Positions 28,154 to 37,391 of a DNA stretch of 64,000 nt are shown piece after piece. Origin of the DNA: Planctomycetota bacterium (lineage in GTDB: Bacteria; Planctomycetota; Planctomycetia; Planctomycetales; Planctomycetaceae); the NCBI GenBank assembly GCA_027618475.1, contig JAQCEJ010000010.1, positions 1 to 64,000 of the forward strand, read 5' to 3'. A program made the translations under genes and the position numbers. Position 1 is the first letter of the stretch. Each line of letters begins with the position of its first letter. Below the pieces are notes generated by a model. The model made no database searches and was not told where the DNA came from. It worked only from the letters and a program-made list of their open reading frames with translations.

Positions 28154-28301
28154 CGGCAACATCTGACGCATCAATAATGCGCAGTCACGTGCTATAATGT
28201 CGTGGCACATGGAACGACGCCTCGATTTGAAGATTTCGAGAATGGTTTCAAGACCCAAAGCTTAAGAAGTTATATCACTGCATTCGAAAGGATTACCGGC
28301 G

Positions 28302-28670
28302 ATGAATCGACCGACGCTGCTTACGTTGTGGACCCGTGCCATGAGGTTACGGTGTCCCCGCTGCGGCGAGGGGCGGATGTTCGCCAACTGGTTCAAGATG
28401 CATCCGGCATGCGATCACTGCCAGTTCCGATACGAGCGGGCGCCCGGATTTTTTCTCGGCTCGGCCTACATCAATTACGGGCTGACGGGCATGCTGGTGA
28501 CCATCACCTATATGATCCTCCATTTCGGTTTTCAGGTCGAGAATCCCGATTTAGCCATTCCGTTGGGAACATTTGCCGTCTTGTTCCCGCTCTTTTACTT
28601 TCGTTATGCACGGGCTCTCTGGCTGGCGATGGATTGTTTTATCGATGTCAACGTGCTGCGTGACGAATGA
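28302..28670 (+). CDS. DUF983 family membrane protein
   Basis: 122 residues. Two CxxC pairs (LRCPRCGEG and HPACDHCQF) form a zinc-ribbon-like N-terminus, followed by FRYERAPGFFLGSAYINYGL and two hydrophobic helices (about residues 59-78 and 86-108). This is the standard layout of DUF983, an inner-membrane protein often found near cytochrome oxidase genes in alphaproteobacteria; none is seen here. AAGGA precedes the ATG with good spacing. Function unknown. Confidence 0.85.
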   Translation: MNRPTLLTLWTRAMRLRCPRCGEGRMFANWFKMHPACDHCQFRYERAPGFFLGSAYINYGLTGMLVTITYMILHFGFQVENPDLAIPLGTFAVLFPLFYFRYARALWLAMDCFIDVNVLRDE

Positions 28671-28742
28671 AGGCGATCTGGCGAAACGACGACTCTTCGT
28701 TTAGGATGCGGCAAACCGATTCACGCCCCTTTCGACAGCTTC

Positions 28743-29195
28743 ATGATGACGACCGATGGTGACATGAACTCCAGCGATTACACAAATCGACCGATCGTTC
28801 GTCCCGCCGTGGGCAGCGATCTGCCGCAGTTACATGCGTTTCTGCAACCGTTTATCGAAGCCAAATGGCTGCTGCCACGCACTCAGGACGAACTCTCACA
28901 ACTGTTGGGTGGTGGTTTCGTCGCCGACGTTGCGGGAACAATTGTCGGGTTCGCCGCCCTTGAGATCTACAGTTCAAAACTTGCAGAACTCCGCAGCCTT
29001 GCCGTCGCCCCCGACTGGCAACGACATGGTGTCGGACGAATGCTTGTCAATGCCTGCATCGACCATGCGACAGCGCGCAATATTCTCGAGGTCATGGCGA
29101 TCACGTCATCCGAAGCGTTTTTTCGTTCGTGCGGTTTCGACTTTACGCTTCCAGGAGAGAAAAAAGCTCTATTTCTGCAAACCCGCCCCTTGTGA
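28743..29195 (+). CDS. GNAT-family N-acetyltransferase, ArgA-like
   Basis: 150 residues. IVRPAVGSDLPQLHAFLQPF followed by KWLLPRTQDELSQLL resembles the C-terminal acetyltransferase domain of N-acetylglutamate synthase. AELRSLAVAPDWQRHGVGRM is the acetyl-CoA-binding motif A (Q/RxxGxG), and SEAFFRSCGF the end motif. It may be a stand-alone, short-type glutamate acetyltransferase, but no other arg genes are present, so only the acetyltransferase fold is certain. An inner ATG at 28764 is possible. Confidence 0.82.
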   Translation: MMTTDGDMNSSDYTNRPIVRPAVGSDLPQLHAFLQPFIEAKWLLPRTQDELSQLLGGGFVADVAGTIVGFAALEIYSSKLAELRSLAVAPDWQRHGVGRMLVNACIDHATARNILEVMAITSSEAFFRSCGFDFTLPGEKKALFLQTRPL

Positions 29196-29237
29196 GAGCA
29201 GTGGTATCGATTTCTTATTATCGTGAAAAGAGATTCT

Positions 29238-29732
29238 TCACGGTTCTTCTTCCACCGGCACGATAATGAAGTCATTCGAGAGTTCTTGCGGAATGCGTGT
29301 CGGCAGACGTTTCGTAAGACTGATGTAAGCCCAGTTCGTCTCGGCTTTGGCGAGCGTCACGTCGTCACGCAGGCGTTTGATCTTGTACTTTCGCCGGCTG
29401 GTCACACGGGCGAAATCGGCGATCCAGGTGAGGACGATGATCTCATCTCCTACATAGGCCGATTGCAGGTATTCGATGGAATGCGACCTCGCAACAAAAC
29501 CTTCGTTGCGGTCGCGATAACGTTCTCCCGGCCAACCTTGCGCCGCCGAGTGCCCGAGTGCCGCCGTCTGCATCCAGCGGATGAACTCGAGATTATTGAC
29601 GTGCCCCTGCTCATCGATTTCGGTGGGAACGACCGTGTGAAGGTATTCGAAAATCGCGGGCATGGATATTGGGTCTTTCAACTCAACTAACGCTTCGTTC
29701 TGCAAAGTCTGCGTGCGTCGCGGCAAACTCAT
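29238..29732 (-). CDS. Acyl-CoA thioesterase, hot-dog fold
   Basis: 164 residues from the ATG at 29732, where AAGGAGG lies a rather long 18 bases upstream; an inner ATG at 29663 gives a more compact 141-residue enzyme. VVPTEIDEQGHVNNLEFIRWM is the 4-hydroxybenzoyl-CoA thioesterase signature with the catalytic-site Asp/Glu-x-x-GHVNN. SIEYLQSAYVGDEIIVLTW continues the fold. It hydrolyses an acyl-CoA or acyl-ACP in the cytoplasm. Convergent with the GNAT gene; a quinone reductase gene lies upstream on the same strand. Confidence 0.83.
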   Translation of the reverse strand: MSLPRRTQTLQNEALVELKDPISMPAIFEYLHTVVPTEIDEQGHVNNLEFIRWMQTAALGHSAAQGWPGERYRDRNEGFVARSHSIEYLQSAYVGDEIIVLTWIADFARVTSRRKYKIKRLRDDVTLAKAETNWAYISLTKRLPTRIPQELSNDFIIVPVEEEP

Positions 29733-29783
29733 GAAAAAAACTTTACTCCCCCTCCTTAACTCTCCCTCTCCCCCACTTCTTCT

Positions 29784-30785
29784 TTACCACGGATGCAACA
29801 CGATTTTTCCTTGCAGCGTTCCAGCTTTGTTAAGCGTGTTTTCTTCTTGTAATCGATGAGCTTCGGCAGCATGAGTCAATGGAAACGTCGCGCCGATCGG
29901 AAGCGTCCATTTCCCTTGATTGGCGAGTTCGTTCAAATCGTTCGCACAGGCACGCTGTTCGTCAGGGGTCGCATTAAACATCGCGAAGCCGCAAAGCTTG
30001 AGATCTTTCACATAGAACGGTCCGACAGGAAATTCAGGCCGCGCGGTGCGGCCCGCCATCAACACCATCCGTCCCCGTTTCGCCAGGAGTGACACCGTGC
30101 GGTCGAATGTCGGTTCACGCTGTGTTTCCCACCAGATATTGAGCCCGCCGTTGGCATCGGCGAATGACTTGATGTCGTCATCGAGCGAGGGCGAACGATA
30201 GTCGAGTACGCAATCGGCACCCCAATCTTCGCAGATTTTCTTTTTCTCGGCCGAGCCGACGGTCGCGATCACTTTCGCTCCTTTAGCTTTCGCGAGCTGT
30301 ACGACCGCCGAGCCGACGCCACCGGTACCGCCGTTGATGAACACCACTTCGCCCGGTTTTAGGTTCGCGTGCAAAAACAATCCGAGATGTGCGGTAATGC
30401 CGACCAACGCGGCAGCCGCAGCCTCGTCGAATGATTGCTTCTCGGGGATCGGGTAAAGCCAGTCTTCATCGACAGCGGCGAACTGCGAAAACGACCCCTT
30501 CCGCCCGAACAATCCCTGATTACTCCCCCACACACGATCGCCTGGCTCGAAACGTTTGACGTTCGCTCCGCACTTTTCAACGACGCCGGCAAGATCACAA
30601 CCGATTGTATAGGGAAATTCGATCGGCAGCGCAACGGCACCGCTGCGAATGTACGTGTCGATGGGATTGACGGCGACCGCATGAACTTTGATGAGTACCT
30701 GAGTCGCCGACGGTTCGGGCGACGGCTGCTCTCCGATTTGAATAACATTCGGTTCACCGGTTTGCGTGATGTAGGCGACTTGCAT
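29784..30785 (-). CDS. NADPH:quinone reductase-like MDR oxidoreductase
   Basis: 333 residues from the ATG at 30785, which has GGAG about 8 bases upstream; the frame could also open at a GTG 9 bases earlier. FPYTIGCDLAGVVEKCG and FEPGDRVWGSNQGLFGRKG belong to the GroES-like domain; the catalytic-zinc ligands of alcohol dehydrogenases are absent, as in zeta-crystallin-type quinone reductases. VFINGGTGGVGSAVVQLAKAK is the NADPH-binding loop. It reduces quinones or enones in the cytoplasm. It may be co-transcribed with the thioesterase 51 bases downstream. Confidence 0.88.
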   Translation of the reverse strand: MQVAYITQTGEPNVIQIGEQPSPEPSATQVLIKVHAVAVNPIDTYIRSGAVALPIEFPYTIGCDLAGVVEKCGANVKRFEPGDRVWGSNQGLFGRKGSFSQFAAVDEDWLYPIPEKQSFDEAAAAALVGITAHLGLFLHANLKPGEVVFINGGTGGVGSAVVQLAKAKGAKVIATVGSAEKKKICEDWGADCVLDYRSPSLDDDIKSFADANGGLNIWWETQREPTFDRTVSLLAKRGRMVLMAGRTARPEFPVGPFYVKDLKLCGFAMFNATPDEQRACANDLNELANQGKWTLPIGATFPLTHAAEAHRLQEENTLNKAGTLQGKIVLHPW

Positions 30786-30972
30786 GATGATCACTCCAGT
30801 CGATTTGCGGGCAGATTAATCTTATGTTGATATGCCATCATCGTAATCAATGCACCGCGATATGCCAGCCCTGGGCTCTGAACCCCTGTCGGTTGCATCT
30901 CGCGACTACTCCGGCGATAGTGAAGGAGACCGTTTCTCGATCATATCCCTGAATTCACACACGGAGAACACC

Positions 30973-32097
30973 ATGAGCACGCAGCATACTCACGACGATA
31001 ACGCTTCTCTCGCCTCACAGCTCGGGCGCAGGGCTTTTCTTGCACTTTCGGCAACGGCAGCAGCCTCGGCGACCGCGAAAGCATTCGGTCGCGATTACGG
31101 ACCCGATGCTCCCCCCGTGCGTTATCCCGAACCCGACGTGGTCGTGCTCGACGATCGCTTCAAGAAATACAAACTCGGTAACAGTCCCATTCTGCGACTG
31201 TATCACAGCCAGGATATGCTTTGGGCCGAAGGACCGGCGTGGAATGCCGTCGGTAAATATCTTTTGTGGAGCGATATTCCCAACAACATTCAGCTTCGCT
31301 GGCTCGAAGATGATGGACACGTGAGTGTCTTTCGCAATCCCGCCGGCAACAGCAACGGCAATACATTCGATTTTCAGGGACGCCAAATTTCGTGTCAGCA
31401 TGGCCCGCGAAAAGTCGTTCGCTACGAACACGACGGCTCGGTCAGCGTGCTCGCCGAGAGTCATAACGGCACGACGCTAAACGGTCCGAACGATGCCGTC
31501 GTTCATCCCAACGGCGATATTTTCTTCACCGACCCCGGCTATGGCGGGCTGATGAACTACGAAGGAACCCGCGCCGACACAGACTCGGTGCAACCGTATC
31601 AGAAAGAAGCGATTTATCGTATCGACGCTAAGACCGGCAAAGTGGTTCAAGTCGCCGACGATATCTACAAGCCGAACGGTTTGTGTTTTTCGCCCGATTA
31701 TAAATTGCTGTACGTCGCCGACACCGGAGCATCTCATTACCCTGATGCTCCGAAGAACATCAAAGTCTGGGACGTCGTTGGCGAGAAAAAACTCGAAAAC
31801 GGTCGTGAGTTCACGTCGATGGAAATGGAAGTCAACGGCAAAAACGTCGCCGGGCTCGCCGACGGCATTCGCGCCGATGCCGACGGTAATGTCTGGGCGA
31901 GCGCCGGCTGGGTCGGTGACGGCTACGACGGCGTACACATCTTTGCGCCCGACGGCACGCGTATCGGACAGATCATCCTCCCCGAAATATGCAGCAACGT
32001 CTGCTTCGGCGGCTCGAAACGTAACCGCCTTTTCATGACCGGCAGCACGTCGCTCTACGCCGTGTACGTGGAGACGACCGGGGGACATATTACGTAA
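30973..32097 (+). CDS. Tat-exported SMP-30/gluconolactonase family protein
   Basis: 374 residues from the ATG at 30973, preceded by GGAGAA; an open frame extends back to 30850 but lacks a ribosome site. The N-terminus QLGRRAFLALSATAAASATA is a twin-arginine signal. The six-blade propeller shows MLWAEGPAWNAVGKYLLWSD, TLNGPNDAVVHPNGDIFFTD and YKPNGLCFSPDYKLLYVADT, where Glu, Asn and Asp are the metal ligands of the SMP-30 lactonase site. It probably hydrolyses a sugar lactone outside the cytoplasm. A sulfatase gene follows after an inverted repeat. Confidence 0.9.
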   Translation: MSTQHTHDDNASLASQLGRRAFLALSATAAASATAKAFGRDYGPDAPPVRYPEPDVVVLDDRFKKYKLGNSPILRLYHSQDMLWAEGPAWNAVGKYLLWSDIPNNIQLRWLEDDGHVSVFRNPAGNSNGNTFDFQGRQISCQHGPRKVVRYEHDGSVSVLAESHNGTTLNGPNDAVVHPNGDIFFTDPGYGGLMNYEGTRADTDSVQPYQKEAIYRIDAKTGKVVQVADDIYKPNGLCFSPDYKLLYVADTGASHYPDAPKNIKVWDVVGEKKLENGREFTSMEMEVNGKNVAGLADGIRADADGNVWASAGWVGDGYDGVHIFAPDGTRIGQIILPEICSNVCFGGSKRNRLFMTGSTSLYAVYVETTGGHIT

Positions 32098-32115
32098 ATC
32101 GAATGGTAGAATGTA

Positions 32116-32193
32116 CGCAGATTTTCGCAGATGATAACATGTAGAAATAATTAGATTCTTCTTCGAATCTGTGCATATCTGCGTCAATCTGCG
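32116..32193. repeat. Imperfect inverted-repeat element with inner hairpin
   Basis: Outer arms CGCAGATTTTCGCAGAT (32116-32132) and ATCTGCGTCAATCTGCG (32177-32193) match at 15 of 17 positions when paired. Between them AGATTC/GAATCT forms a perfect 6-bp hairpin. Elements of this CGCAGAT..ATCTGCG type occur between genes in many genomes. It separates the gluconolactonase and sulfatase genes and may be a MITE-like remnant or a terminator. Confidence 0.6.
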
Positions 32194-32221
32194 GACGATG
32201 AATTAAGAGAGGTTCGAGACG

Positions 32222-33604
32222 ATGCGTGGTCTCCTCTTGGCGCTCGGCGTTCTCTGTTCGGTTGTTATGTCTGCGGAGACACTCTCCGCCGCCGATTCGC
32301 CTCCGAATGTCGTCTTCATCATCTCCGACGACCAAGGCTATACCGATTACGGGTTTCTCGGCAACAACGATGTTGCGACGCCTAACATCGATAAGTTAGC
32401 CGCGCAATCGCTCGTCTATCGCAGAGGATTTGTGACGACGAGTTTGTGCTGTCCTTCGCTGGCAACGATTATTAGTGGGCGGTATCCGCATCAGCACAAG
32501 ATCACAGGGAACGATCCTCCTGTCCCGCGAGGAAGCGATGTCTCGGTGGAAGTAAAGCGGGCAGCCTTCCTCGCCGGACGCGAAGTGATGAACGGCTATA
32601 TGGAAGCCGTGCCGACGATTCCCCGAGTGCTCGGCAAGAAAGGATACTTGAGTTTCCAGACCGGCAAATGGTGGCAGGGGAATTTTCGTCGTGGCGGTTT
32701 TACGCACGGTATGACGCGCGGCGAGCGTCACGGCGACGAAGGGCTCGACATCGGCCGCAAAGGGATGCAGCCGATTTTCGACTTCATTGCCATGACGCAG
32801 AAAGAACAAAAACCGTTTTTTCTCTGGTATGCGCCAATCATGCCGCACACACCGCATACTCCGCCGCAGCGTCTGCTCGACAAGTACATCGACAAGACCG
32901 ATTCGATTCACATCGCCCGCTACTGGGCCATGATCGAGTGGTTTGACGAAACGTGCGGCGAGTTGCTCGATCATCTCGACGAACAGGGGCTCGCCGATAA
33001 CACAATCGTCGTCTACCTCGCCGACAACGGCTGGATTCAAAGCCCTGATGTGGCGGCGTTCGCTCCGAAGAACAAGACGACACCCTACAATTATGGAACG
33101 CAGACCCCGATCATGATCCGCTGGCCGGGGCATGTCTCACCGCGGATGTCGGACGAATCCGCCTCGTCGATCGACCTGATGCCGACGATCTTGGACGCTC
33201 TGGGCATTGTACGCCCCGAAGGCTTACCCGGTCTCAATCTGCTCGATCACGAAGCGGTTGCCGATAGGAAAACGATCTTCGGCGAGTCGTTTTTGCATAC
33301 GGGAGTCGACTTAGTAAACCCCGCTGAAAATTTGCTCTGGCGCTGGGTGATCGACGGCGAATGGCGGTTGATCGTGCCACGAACATACCGCGCGACCGGA
33401 CGGATGGCCGAAGTCCCCATCGATCGTTGGGTCACGCCCGATCTGGAGGCGAATCTGAAAACCGCGAAACCCGAGTTGTACCGCATCGCCGCCGACCCAT
33501 TCGAAGAGCACAATCTCGCCGCAGATCATCCCGCTGTTGTTGCCGAATTACTGTCCAAACTGGACGACATGTGGCGGCCCGAAATCGCAAGTTCACGTGA
33601 ATAA
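32222..33604 (+). CDS. Secreted sulfatase with variant modification motif
   Basis: 460 residues. A signal peptide ends near AETLSAADSP. NVVFIISDDQGYTDYGFLGN holds the N-terminal calcium-site Asp pair and TPNIDKLAAQS is typical of the S1 sulfatase fold. The formylglycine motif C-x-P-S-R appears as C76-C-P-S-L80: the modified Cys, Pro and Ser are kept but Arg is Leu. FQTGKWWQGNFRRGGFTHG, FLWYAPIMPHTPHTPP and YLADNGW follow with further active-site residues. It should cleave a sulfate ester outside the cytoplasm if formylglycine is made. GAGAGG precedes the ATG. The SMP-30 gene upstream suggests carbohydrate breakdown. Confidence 0.92.
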   Translation: MRGLLLALGVLCSVVMSAETLSAADSPPNVVFIISDDQGYTDYGFLGNNDVATPNIDKLAAQSLVYRRGFVTTSLCCPSLATIISGRYPHQHKITGNDPPVPRGSDVSVEVKRAAFLAGREVMNGYMEAVPTIPRVLGKKGYLSFQTGKWWQGNFRRGGFTHGMTRGERHGDEGLDIGRKGMQPIFDFIAMTQKEQKPFFLWYAPIMPHTPHTPPQRLLDKYIDKTDSIHIARYWAMIEWFDETCGELLDHLDEQGLADNTIVVYLADNGWIQSPDVAAFAPKNKTTPYNYGTQTPIMIRWPGHVSPRMSDESASSIDLMPTILDALGIVRPEGLPGLNLLDHEAVADRKTIFGESFLHTGVDLVNPAENLLWRWVIDGEWRLIVPRTYRATGRMAEVPIDRWVTPDLEANLKTAKPELYRIAADPFEEHNLAADHPAVVAELLSKLDDMWRPEIASSRE

Positions 33605-34123
33605 GGCAACAGCTAACGTCTCCGGAGGAAAGTGACATTCGTTGTCGTACCGGCAGCTGAGTTTCTTCGACACGTTGCACGATTAGAGGACGAAAACACT
33701 TCATTTTAGAAAATCGGTCGACGTGGTTGACTTTTTGAGTCAATTCATGTGAGAATGATTTATAAGAAATACCGAACTTGAGTATTCATGTCCCAACTGG
33801 GAGGATGTCTTGAATGCTTATAGTCGGTGTTTCGGTGAGTGAGCGGCACATAAACATACATGTTGCCCCGCATGTTAAACCTTGCGGCATACAGCGAATA
33901 TAAACAATTTAATGTCGCGTATCCGATTATTCACCGTCAAGTACACGGCGTGCCCGAGACGATGAGTGAAACAATCCTTTGGCGGGCGATGCAATGTGAC
34001 GGTTGTCACGACTGTTTTCGGCCATACAATTGATGGGTTAGGCCCGTCGATACTTCACTCGATATTCAGCTCGACGTTTGTCTTTTCCTCACCGTAGATA
34101 ACCGGGCTGTAAGGTGTTTTCAT
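33605..34123. other. 519-bp AT-richer intergenic region
   Basis: It lies between two plus-strand genes and is visibly richer in A and T than its neighbours near 33700-33800 and 33890-33920. No credible open frame with a ribosome site, no tRNA and no clear repeat was found. It probably carries the promoter of the pyruvyl-transferase-like gene; it could also hold an unrecognised small RNA. Confidence 0.35.
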
Positions 34124-35428
34124 ATGAATTCCCACGCCCATCCAAAATCCTGTTTGCTGGTCGGTTATTGCGGCAATGGAAACATCGGCTCCGAAGTCCG
34201 GATGATCACCATTATCGACGATCTTCGCATCGCTTACGGGGACGATGTCAAACTGACCGTTGTCTCTCAAAATCGCAAGAAGACGTTGCAAATCATCTCC
34301 GAGACCGAGACGTTGCGGGTTGTTGAAATCCCCTTCCAGTTTCCTCTCTTTTTCGGTTGGAAAGTCGCAGGTGAAATTCGTCGTCACGATGCCACCCTGC
34401 TGATCGAAGGAAGTACCTTTAAAGATAACTGGAGCAGTTGGCTGCTCTATGCCTATTTGTGGACCGTGCTCGCCGCTCGCATGTTTCGCAAAACGTGCAT
34501 CGCCTATGCCGTCGACGTCGGCGACATGTCGCGGCTTAATCAGTGGCTCACGAAGTCGGCGTGCTCCAAGATCGATTTGATGATCACACGAACCGAAATC
34601 GCCCGACAGCGCCTGCTGAAGATGGGGATCACATCCCACGTGCATGCTTATACCGATACCGCCTTCAGTTATTTCCCAGATGAATCAAATGCCTTCGCCC
34701 CCACGACGATTCCACTTGCCGCCGATGAAAAGGCGACGATTGTCAAAAAGAAATCCGAAACAACGCGCAAGAAAATCGGGTTGGCAGCGGTGGAGTTTTA
34801 CCACTGGCCCGTCAAGTTGAAGCTGTTTGGTCCGAAGAAGGACTGCTACCGTTGGCCGTATTTCTTCACCTGGACCGACGAACGCCGCGCGAAGAGCCGT
34901 CAACTCGTCGAGACCTACGTGCGGTTCGTCACTGATTGCGTTATGCAGCGCAAAATGGACGTCACGCTGATTGCCATGGAAGAACTCGATCGCGGCATCT
35001 GCGAGCAGGTACTCGCCGGGCTACCGACCGAAGTGCGCGAGCACGTTGACACGGCATTTTCGGGGAACGTTTTGCCGGCACAAATGGTACCGTTGCTGCG
35101 GCGGCTCGATTACCTGGTGACTTCACGTTATCACGCTTGCGTGTTGTCGATGGCGGGATCGGTACCTCAGATGGCGATCTGTCACGACGAACGCCTCGAA
35201 TCGATCTACGAAGAACTCGGCATCGATGAAGATTATCTGATCGATTACCGCGATCCGCACCTCGAATCGAAACTGCACGAAACGTTCGCACGCCTCGTCG
35301 ACAACAGCGATACAATGCCGCGGACATTACGAAAGCGTCACGACGAATTCTTCGTCCCGCGCTGTGCGGCCAATCGTACAGCCCTCGTCGGCCTCGGCCA
35401 CATCGAAACTTCTCACAAAGCGGCGTAA
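34124..35428 (+). CDS. Polysaccharide pyruvyl transferase family protein
   Basis: 434 residues. CLLVGYCGNGNIGSEVRMIT is the N-terminal glycine-rich strand-loop, a variant of the family G-x-x-N-x-G-D/S-E. LLIEGSTFKDNWSSWLLYAY corresponds to the GGG..D region, and LDYLVTSRYHACVLSMAGSV with MAICHDERLESIYEELG near the C-terminus is the conserved R-x-H-A..SxG and Y-x-x-K/R region of the CsaB/WcaK family. It would attach pyruvate from phosphoenolpyruvate to a surface sugar. AAGGTG precedes the ATG. There are no other glycan genes next to it. Confidence 0.82.
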   Translation: MNSHAHPKSCLLVGYCGNGNIGSEVRMITIIDDLRIAYGDDVKLTVVSQNRKKTLQIISETETLRVVEIPFQFPLFFGWKVAGEIRRHDATLLIEGSTFKDNWSSWLLYAYLWTVLAARMFRKTCIAYAVDVGDMSRLNQWLTKSACSKIDLMITRTEIARQRLLKMGITSHVHAYTDTAFSYFPDESNAFAPTTIPLAADEKATIVKKKSETTRKKIGLAAVEFYHWPVKLKLFGPKKDCYRWPYFFTWTDERRAKSRQLVETYVRFVTDCVMQRKMDVTLIAMEELDRGICEQVLAGLPTEVREHVDTAFSGNVLPAQMVPLLRRLDYLVTSRYHACVLSMAGSVPQMAICHDERLESIYEELGIDEDYLIDYRDPHLESKLHETFARLVDNSDTMPRTLRKRHDEFFVPRCAANRTALVGLGHIETSHKAA

Positions 35429-35558
35429 CCATCCTGACAGATTTTGTGACGTAAATCGTGTCAGGCCGCAGGTTGCCGGTTGATACCCGGCTCCCATCGA
35501 TTAGACTGAATGAAGGTTTACACTTCTTCCAGCCTCGCGAATGGGAATCAGGTGCCGC

Positions 35559-37343
35559 ATGAGACTCAACATTGCGCCGCGCGTTCGAACGCTGACAGCT
35601 TTGGTATCGATCGTACTTACATTTGCTTCATCCGCATTCGCCGATGAATTCGAAATCCCCGAAACTCTCGACAACTGGCAACGCCTGTCCGCAGTCGACG
35701 AACGTGTTATCGATCCTTTCACCCAAACCGACATCGGTAAGACGAGAAAAGGTTGGTTGACGATCATCCCACAGTCGAACGCCTGGTATCAGGATTTTCG
35801 CGGTGGTTTTCTGTTCGGTGAAGTTGAGGGAAATTTCACCATCACCACGCGCGTTCGCGTCAGCAGTAAGAACGGCGAGGGCTTGCCTCGGTCGTCGTAT
35901 TCTCTCGCGGGATTATTGCTTTGCGTCCCTCGCGACATCACGCCGCAGACCTGGAAGCCGGGGGAAGAAAACGCTCTCTTCTACGCGTTCGGGACAACCG
36001 ACCGCCCCGGTAACGTGCAGTTTCAATCGATGAATACGGTCAGCAGCCAATCCGTAATCGAACGAAGCGATGCCCGCTCAAACGAAGCGATGTTAAGACT
36101 CGTCCGCATCGATTCGTCTCTGTTTCTGATGAGAAGCACAAGCGGAGACGATTGGGAGATATCATCGCGATATACGCGAACCGATTTTCCCGAACGGTTG
36201 CAGGTGGGACTGATCGCCACCTCCGACTGGCCCTCATGCGAAGCTGCCGGCATCGAACGCTACAATCGTCAGGGAGTTGAGCAAGGGAATGCCGATCTGA
36301 TGGCGCAGTTTGATTATGTACGTTGGCAGCCACTCGGTCTCGATGAGCCGGTTCGCAGCCGAATCAGCAGCGACCCCAGTGCCGTCGATAGCGGAGCATT
36401 GATATCGGTTCTCAAAAACGCGGCACCGATGAAGGTCGCGGGTTCGTTTCCCGACCCAGACAAGGCGAAGCGAAAATCGTCGACGACTCCGAATCCGACC
36501 CCAACGAAACCGAAAGAGAACGACCGTTCGCGCGATGATCTCGCCAAACTCAGCGATGAATTCGACGACCCCGAGACACTTAAGAATTGGCTCCGCGTGT
36601 ATCACGAAGAAAAATCAAATGCCGACCAGCTACAAAAGTTTGATATAAACGCCACGACGAAGGGTTGGATGACGCTCGTCCCTTTTACGAGTTCGTGGTA
36701 TCAGGATTATCGTGGCGTACTCGTGCATAAACGGGTGAAAGGAGATTTCATCGCAACGGCGAAACTGCACACCGCCGGGCGATCGGGGCAGAACGCACCC
36801 GACCGTCATTTTTCGCTCGCGGGGATCATGGTCCGCACGCCGCGAAACGTCACATCGCAAACCTGGCGGGCGGGGCAAGAGAATTACATTTTCCTCTCGC
36901 ACGGCAGCGCGAATCAGCCGGGGCGATATCAATTCGAGGTGAAGACGACGATCAACAGCGATTCGCAGCTTGAAATCAGCGATGCATCGTCGGCCGACGC
37001 CGAGATTCGCGTCGTTCGCATCGGCGCGCACTTCATCACGCTGCTGCGTGAACCCGAGCAGAACTGGAGAGTGCATCGCCGGTATCGTCGCCAGGACATG
37101 CCCGCCGAGCTGCAAGTCGGTATCACGGTCTACACCGACTGGCAAAATGTCGAACGCCTGCGCCCCGAGCAACACAACCGTACCGTCATCAAGAACGGCA
37201 ATCCCGATCTGGTGGCGTCGTTCGATTATTTTCGGTTCGCCCGGCCGAAGATTTCAGAAGAAGTTGCAAGGCGAAATTGGTCCAACACCAATGAGGTTTC
37301 TGACGTAGAGGTGCTAAGAGCGTTTGGGGATGCGGTCGAATGA
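35559..37343 (+). CDS. Secreted protein with two tandem lectin-like repeats
   Basis: 594 residues from the ATG at 35559; an ATG 18 bases earlier is possible. A signal peptide (LTALVSIVLTFASSAFA) is followed by two copies of a roughly 230-residue domain, at about 30-265 and 330-580. Shared landmarks are GWLTIIPQSNAWYQDFRGGF versus GWMTLVPFTSSWYQDYRGVL, then SLAGLLLCVPRDITPQTWKPG versus SLAGIMVRTPRNVTSQTWRAG, and LQVGLIATSDW versus LQVGITVYTDW. A Pro/Lys/Ser-rich linker joins them. The pattern fits a concanavalin-A-like jelly roll of the DUF1349 kind. No catalytic residues are assigned; glycan binding is inference. A membrane protein gene follows 48 bases downstream. Confidence 0.75.
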   Translation: MRLNIAPRVRTLTALVSIVLTFASSAFADEFEIPETLDNWQRLSAVDERVIDPFTQTDIGKTRKGWLTIIPQSNAWYQDFRGGFLFGEVEGNFTITTRVRVSSKNGEGLPRSSYSLAGLLLCVPRDITPQTWKPGEENALFYAFGTTDRPGNVQFQSMNTVSSQSVIERSDARSNEAMLRLVRIDSSLFLMRSTSGDDWEISSRYTRTDFPERLQVGLIATSDWPSCEAAGIERYNRQGVEQGNADLMAQFDYVRWQPLGLDEPVRSRISSDPSAVDSGALISVLKNAAPMKVAGSFPDPDKAKRKSSTTPNPTPTKPKENDRSRDDLAKLSDEFDDPETLKNWLRVYHEEKSNADQLQKFDINATTKGWMTLVPFTSSWYQDYRGVLVHKRVKGDFIATAKLHTAGRSGQNAPDRHFSLAGIMVRTPRNVTSQTWRAGQENYIFLSHGSANQPGRYQFEVKTTINSDSQLEISDASSADAEIRVVRIGAHFITLLREPEQNWRVHRRYRRQDMPAELQVGITVYTDWQNVERLRPEQHNRTVIKNGNPDLVASFDYFRFARPKISEEVARRNWSNTNEVSDVEVLRAFGDAVE

Positions 37344-37391
37344 TCGCGGTCTGAGCCTTGGGATAGATTTAGCGATGGAAGCCGAATCAAT

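Noticed and set aside
30850-30972. 41-residue extension of the gluconolactonase
   Set aside because: It would bury the twin-arginine signal; ATG 30973 has GGAGAA upstream.
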